Made by a program: the position numbers and the translations under genes
The notes under the pieces: generated by a model
Told to the model about the DNA's origin: nothing
What the model saw: the letters and a program-made list of their open reading frames with translations, nothing else
Databases searched by the model: none
Part shown: one piece after another, positions 5,790 to 6,946 of the stretch
How the letters are laid out: every line of letters starts with the position of its first letter
Position numbering within the stretch: position 1 is the stretch's first letter
Assembly: GCA_002451015.1 (NCBI GenBank)
Contig: DKBB01000171.1
Span: forward strand, 4,571-11,516
DNA: 6,946 nucleotides
From: Acidobacteria bacterium UBA6911
Lineage (GTDB): Bacteria > Acidobacteriota > UBA6911
Reading direction: 5' to 3'

Positions 5790-5843
5790 CCCCGGATAAT
5801 GGAAATTTTAAATCGCCCGGGTATGGCTACGCAGGAAACGTAA

Positions 5844-6005
5844 AAAAGATACTTTAAGTCATTTTGCCCTGATGCTTTAAGCGCTTCAGACGCCTACGCT
5901 GCGGCAAAACACATGATCGAGAGTAAAACCAATGAGGCCATTACCGAATACGGCAAAAATTATTGGCTTGTAAGTCTGGCCAACATCGTCAAGCTCGTGT
6001 CCTAG
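5844..6005 (+). pseudogene. Unrecognised short coding-like frame
   Basis: Fifty-three codons open between TAA (5841-5843) and TAG (6003-6005). The translation contains ASDAYAAAKHMIESKTNEA and then ITEYGKNYWLVSLANIVKL, which has the amphipathic helix pattern of real protein. The only ATG (5913) lacks a ribosome binding site. I do not recognise the family. It is likely the tail of a lost gene or a chance frame. Confidence 0.22.
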
Positions 6006-6049
6006 AACAGCAGCAAGGCGGATAGTAGCCTCCCGAATTAACCTACACT

Positions 6050-6224
6050 TCATTCAGTTTCAAACTGCCAAATATCCACAGGGATAGCATCTTCCAGTTC
6101 TTCTTCGGGCTCATCTCGCCATTTTCAGATTCTTATGGAGGGATGCCCTGGTCATGTAGAACCTCTCTGTGGCGCAATATCCATTCTTGTCCGGGTGCCA
6201 ACTAAATCGGGAGAGGTGCCGGTG
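6050..6224 (-). pseudogene. Possible frameshifted remnant of an unknown gene
   Basis: On the minus strand one frame from 6224 reads SRFSWHPDKNGYCATERF and then YMTRASLHKNLKMAR up to about 6115. The adjacent frame then continues with DEPEEELEDAIPVDIWQF and ETE, ending at TGA (6050-6052). Each part looks coding-like and the join would need a single one-base shift near 6114-6121. No start or ribosome binding site is seen, and a stop bounds the upstream side (6225-6227). Family not recognised. Confidence 0.27.
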
Positions 6225-6289
6225 TTATGAAGCGGCGGTAAATTGAAAGATTCAGGCTAGATTCCGTTGAGATTCTTACATTTTGACTT

Positions 6290-6316
6290 TCGACATGGTG
6301 CGTGCCCGCTTATAAT
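6290..6316 (+). promoter_or_regulatory. Possible promoter of the tannase-family gene
   Basis: A perfect TATAAT (6311-6316) is preceded by TCGACA (6290-6295, five of six matches to TTGACA) with a short 15-base spacer. A TTGACT at 6283-6288 lies 22 bases away, too far for ordinary use. The start codon follows about 64 bases downstream. Confidence 0.4.
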
Positions 6317-6379
6317 TGCCAGAGTTCCGTAGAGATGTATCAACCAGCACGAAAGTGAGATTGCCCTGGAGGGACGCAT

Positions 6380-6946
6380 ATGAACCACCGTACAGTTCAG
6401 GTTACCTTGGCCCTTTTACTGGCTAGCTTTGCGCTCGTTTCAATTCCGGCAGCCGCTCAGCAGCCTTGCGATAGTCTGAAGTCAATTAAAATTCCGAACA
6501 TTACCATCACATCCGTCACAGCCGGTAATCCTGGATATGAGTTGTCCGGTCAAGCAGGCGCCATGGGTAACGTGCCTGCAAGAAAAATCCAGACCCCTTT
6601 CTGCAGAGTAGAAGCTTTTTCGGCGCCGACCAGCGACTCCCACATCGGCATCGAAGTGTGGCTTCCCGCAGCGGCCAACTGGAACGGAAAATTCCTTGCT
6701 GCAGGCAATCCTGGATTTATCGGCTCGCTCAACAGCGCCGGGCTTGCGGGAATCATGGAGAGGGGGTATGTGGCTGCCGGAACCGATACCGGGCATGTGG
6801 ACGCGGGTTTTGAGTGGGCTATCGGTCACCCGGAGAAATGGGCGGACTGGGGCTATCGAGCCGTTCATGAAATGGTTGTGGTTGCCAAGACAATGGCGGA
6901 GAAATATTATGGCAAGCCTGTCCAATATTCCTATTGGAACAGCTGC
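6380..6946 (+). CDS. Tannase/feruloyl esterase family protein, 5' part
   Basis: The first 189 residues of a secreted serine esterase that runs off the window. Residues 1-27 form a signal peptide: basic start MNHRTVQ, hydrophobic core LALLLASFALVSI, and PAAAQ with likely cleavage after the alanines. The mature part follows the tannase/feruloyl esterase family (PF07519 type): CDSLKSIKIPNITITS, PARKIQTPFCRV (67-78), IGIEVWLPAAANWNGKFLAAGNPGF (89-113), ERGYVAAGTDTGH (127-139), and DWGYRAVHEMVVVAK before YWNSC. Family members hydrolyse ester bonds of galloyl or hydroxycinnamoyl groups on plant polymers. Cys189 at the window edge should be the Cys of the CS-D-HC motif, so the catalytic Ser should be the very next residue. 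The start is firm: GGAGGG (6368-6373) lies six bases before the ATG. The substrate cannot be judged from this part. Confidence 0.88.
   Translation, partial: MNHRTVQVTLALLLASFALVSIPAAAQQPCDSLKSIKIPNITITSVTAGNPGYELSGQAGAMGNVPARKIQTPFCRVEAFSAPTSDSHIGIEVWLPAAANWNGKFLAAGNPGFIGSLNSAGLAGIMERGYVAAGTDTGHVDAGFEWAIGHPEKWADWGYRAVHEMVVVAKTMAEKYYGKPVQYSYWNSC

Larger units (their letters stand above)
5436..6379. other. Long region without an intact gene
   Basis: About 940 bases between the H1-like gene and the tannase gene. It holds the H1-like terminator at one end and a probable tannase promoter at the other. Between them are only short open frames with a coding look (5580-5789 plus, 5844-6005 plus, 6050-6224 minus), none with a proper start and ribosome binding site. 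This is what a stretch of decayed genes would look like; part of it may simply be non-coding. Confidence 0.55.

Noticed and set aside
6296..6311. Possible sigma54 promoter (TGGTGC...GCTT) before the tannase gene
   Set aside because: The GG and GC elements are nine rather than ten bases apart and the flanks match poorly.
6482..6925. Minus-strand 147-codon frame
   Set aside because: Antisense to the tannase-family gene, which has a signal peptide, a strong ribosome binding site and family motifs.

Overview
The window looks like a stretch of bacterial chromosome of moderate GC, most likely from a Desulfobacterota (deltaproteobacterial) type organism. That placement is an inference from three things: a SPASM-like radical SAM protein, a DUF2007 protein and a lysine/alanine-rich histone H1-like protein together. 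No rRNA, tRNA, CRISPR array, transposase or integrase was seen.

Layout. On the minus strand: a radical SAM enzyme (82-1533) behind a good sigma70-type promoter that carries nested palindromes (1628-1660); a LysE-type exporter (1921-2556); a small DUF2007 protein (2834-3124); an SMP-30/gluconolactonase-like propeller gene lacking its 5' part (3388-4176); and two out-of-register pieces of a GH35-type beta-galactosidase (4251-4945). On the plus strand: a histone H1-like protein with five 11-residue repeats (5130-5435), preceded by a leader with a hairpin and a 35-codon upstream ORF and followed by an intrinsic terminator; then about 940 bases with no intact gene but several possible gene scraps; then a secreted tannase/feruloyl esterase family protein (6380 to the window edge), cut just before its expected catalytic serine.

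The main theme is gene decay. The GH35 gene has lost its N-terminal half and an internal block. The SMP-30-like gene has lost its first blade and signal peptide. Weaker coding-like scraps lie at 2641-2800, 5580-5789, 5844-6005 and 6050-6224. The recognisable remnants plus the tannase would suit plant-polymer or aromatic breakdown, which suggests an eroded catabolic region; this is inference. The intact genes (radical SAM, LysE, DUF2007, H1-like) do not form one clear pathway. No defence system or other clearly new system was found. The best candidates for new biology are the operator at the radical SAM promoter, the substrate of that enzyme, and the leader of the H1-like gene.
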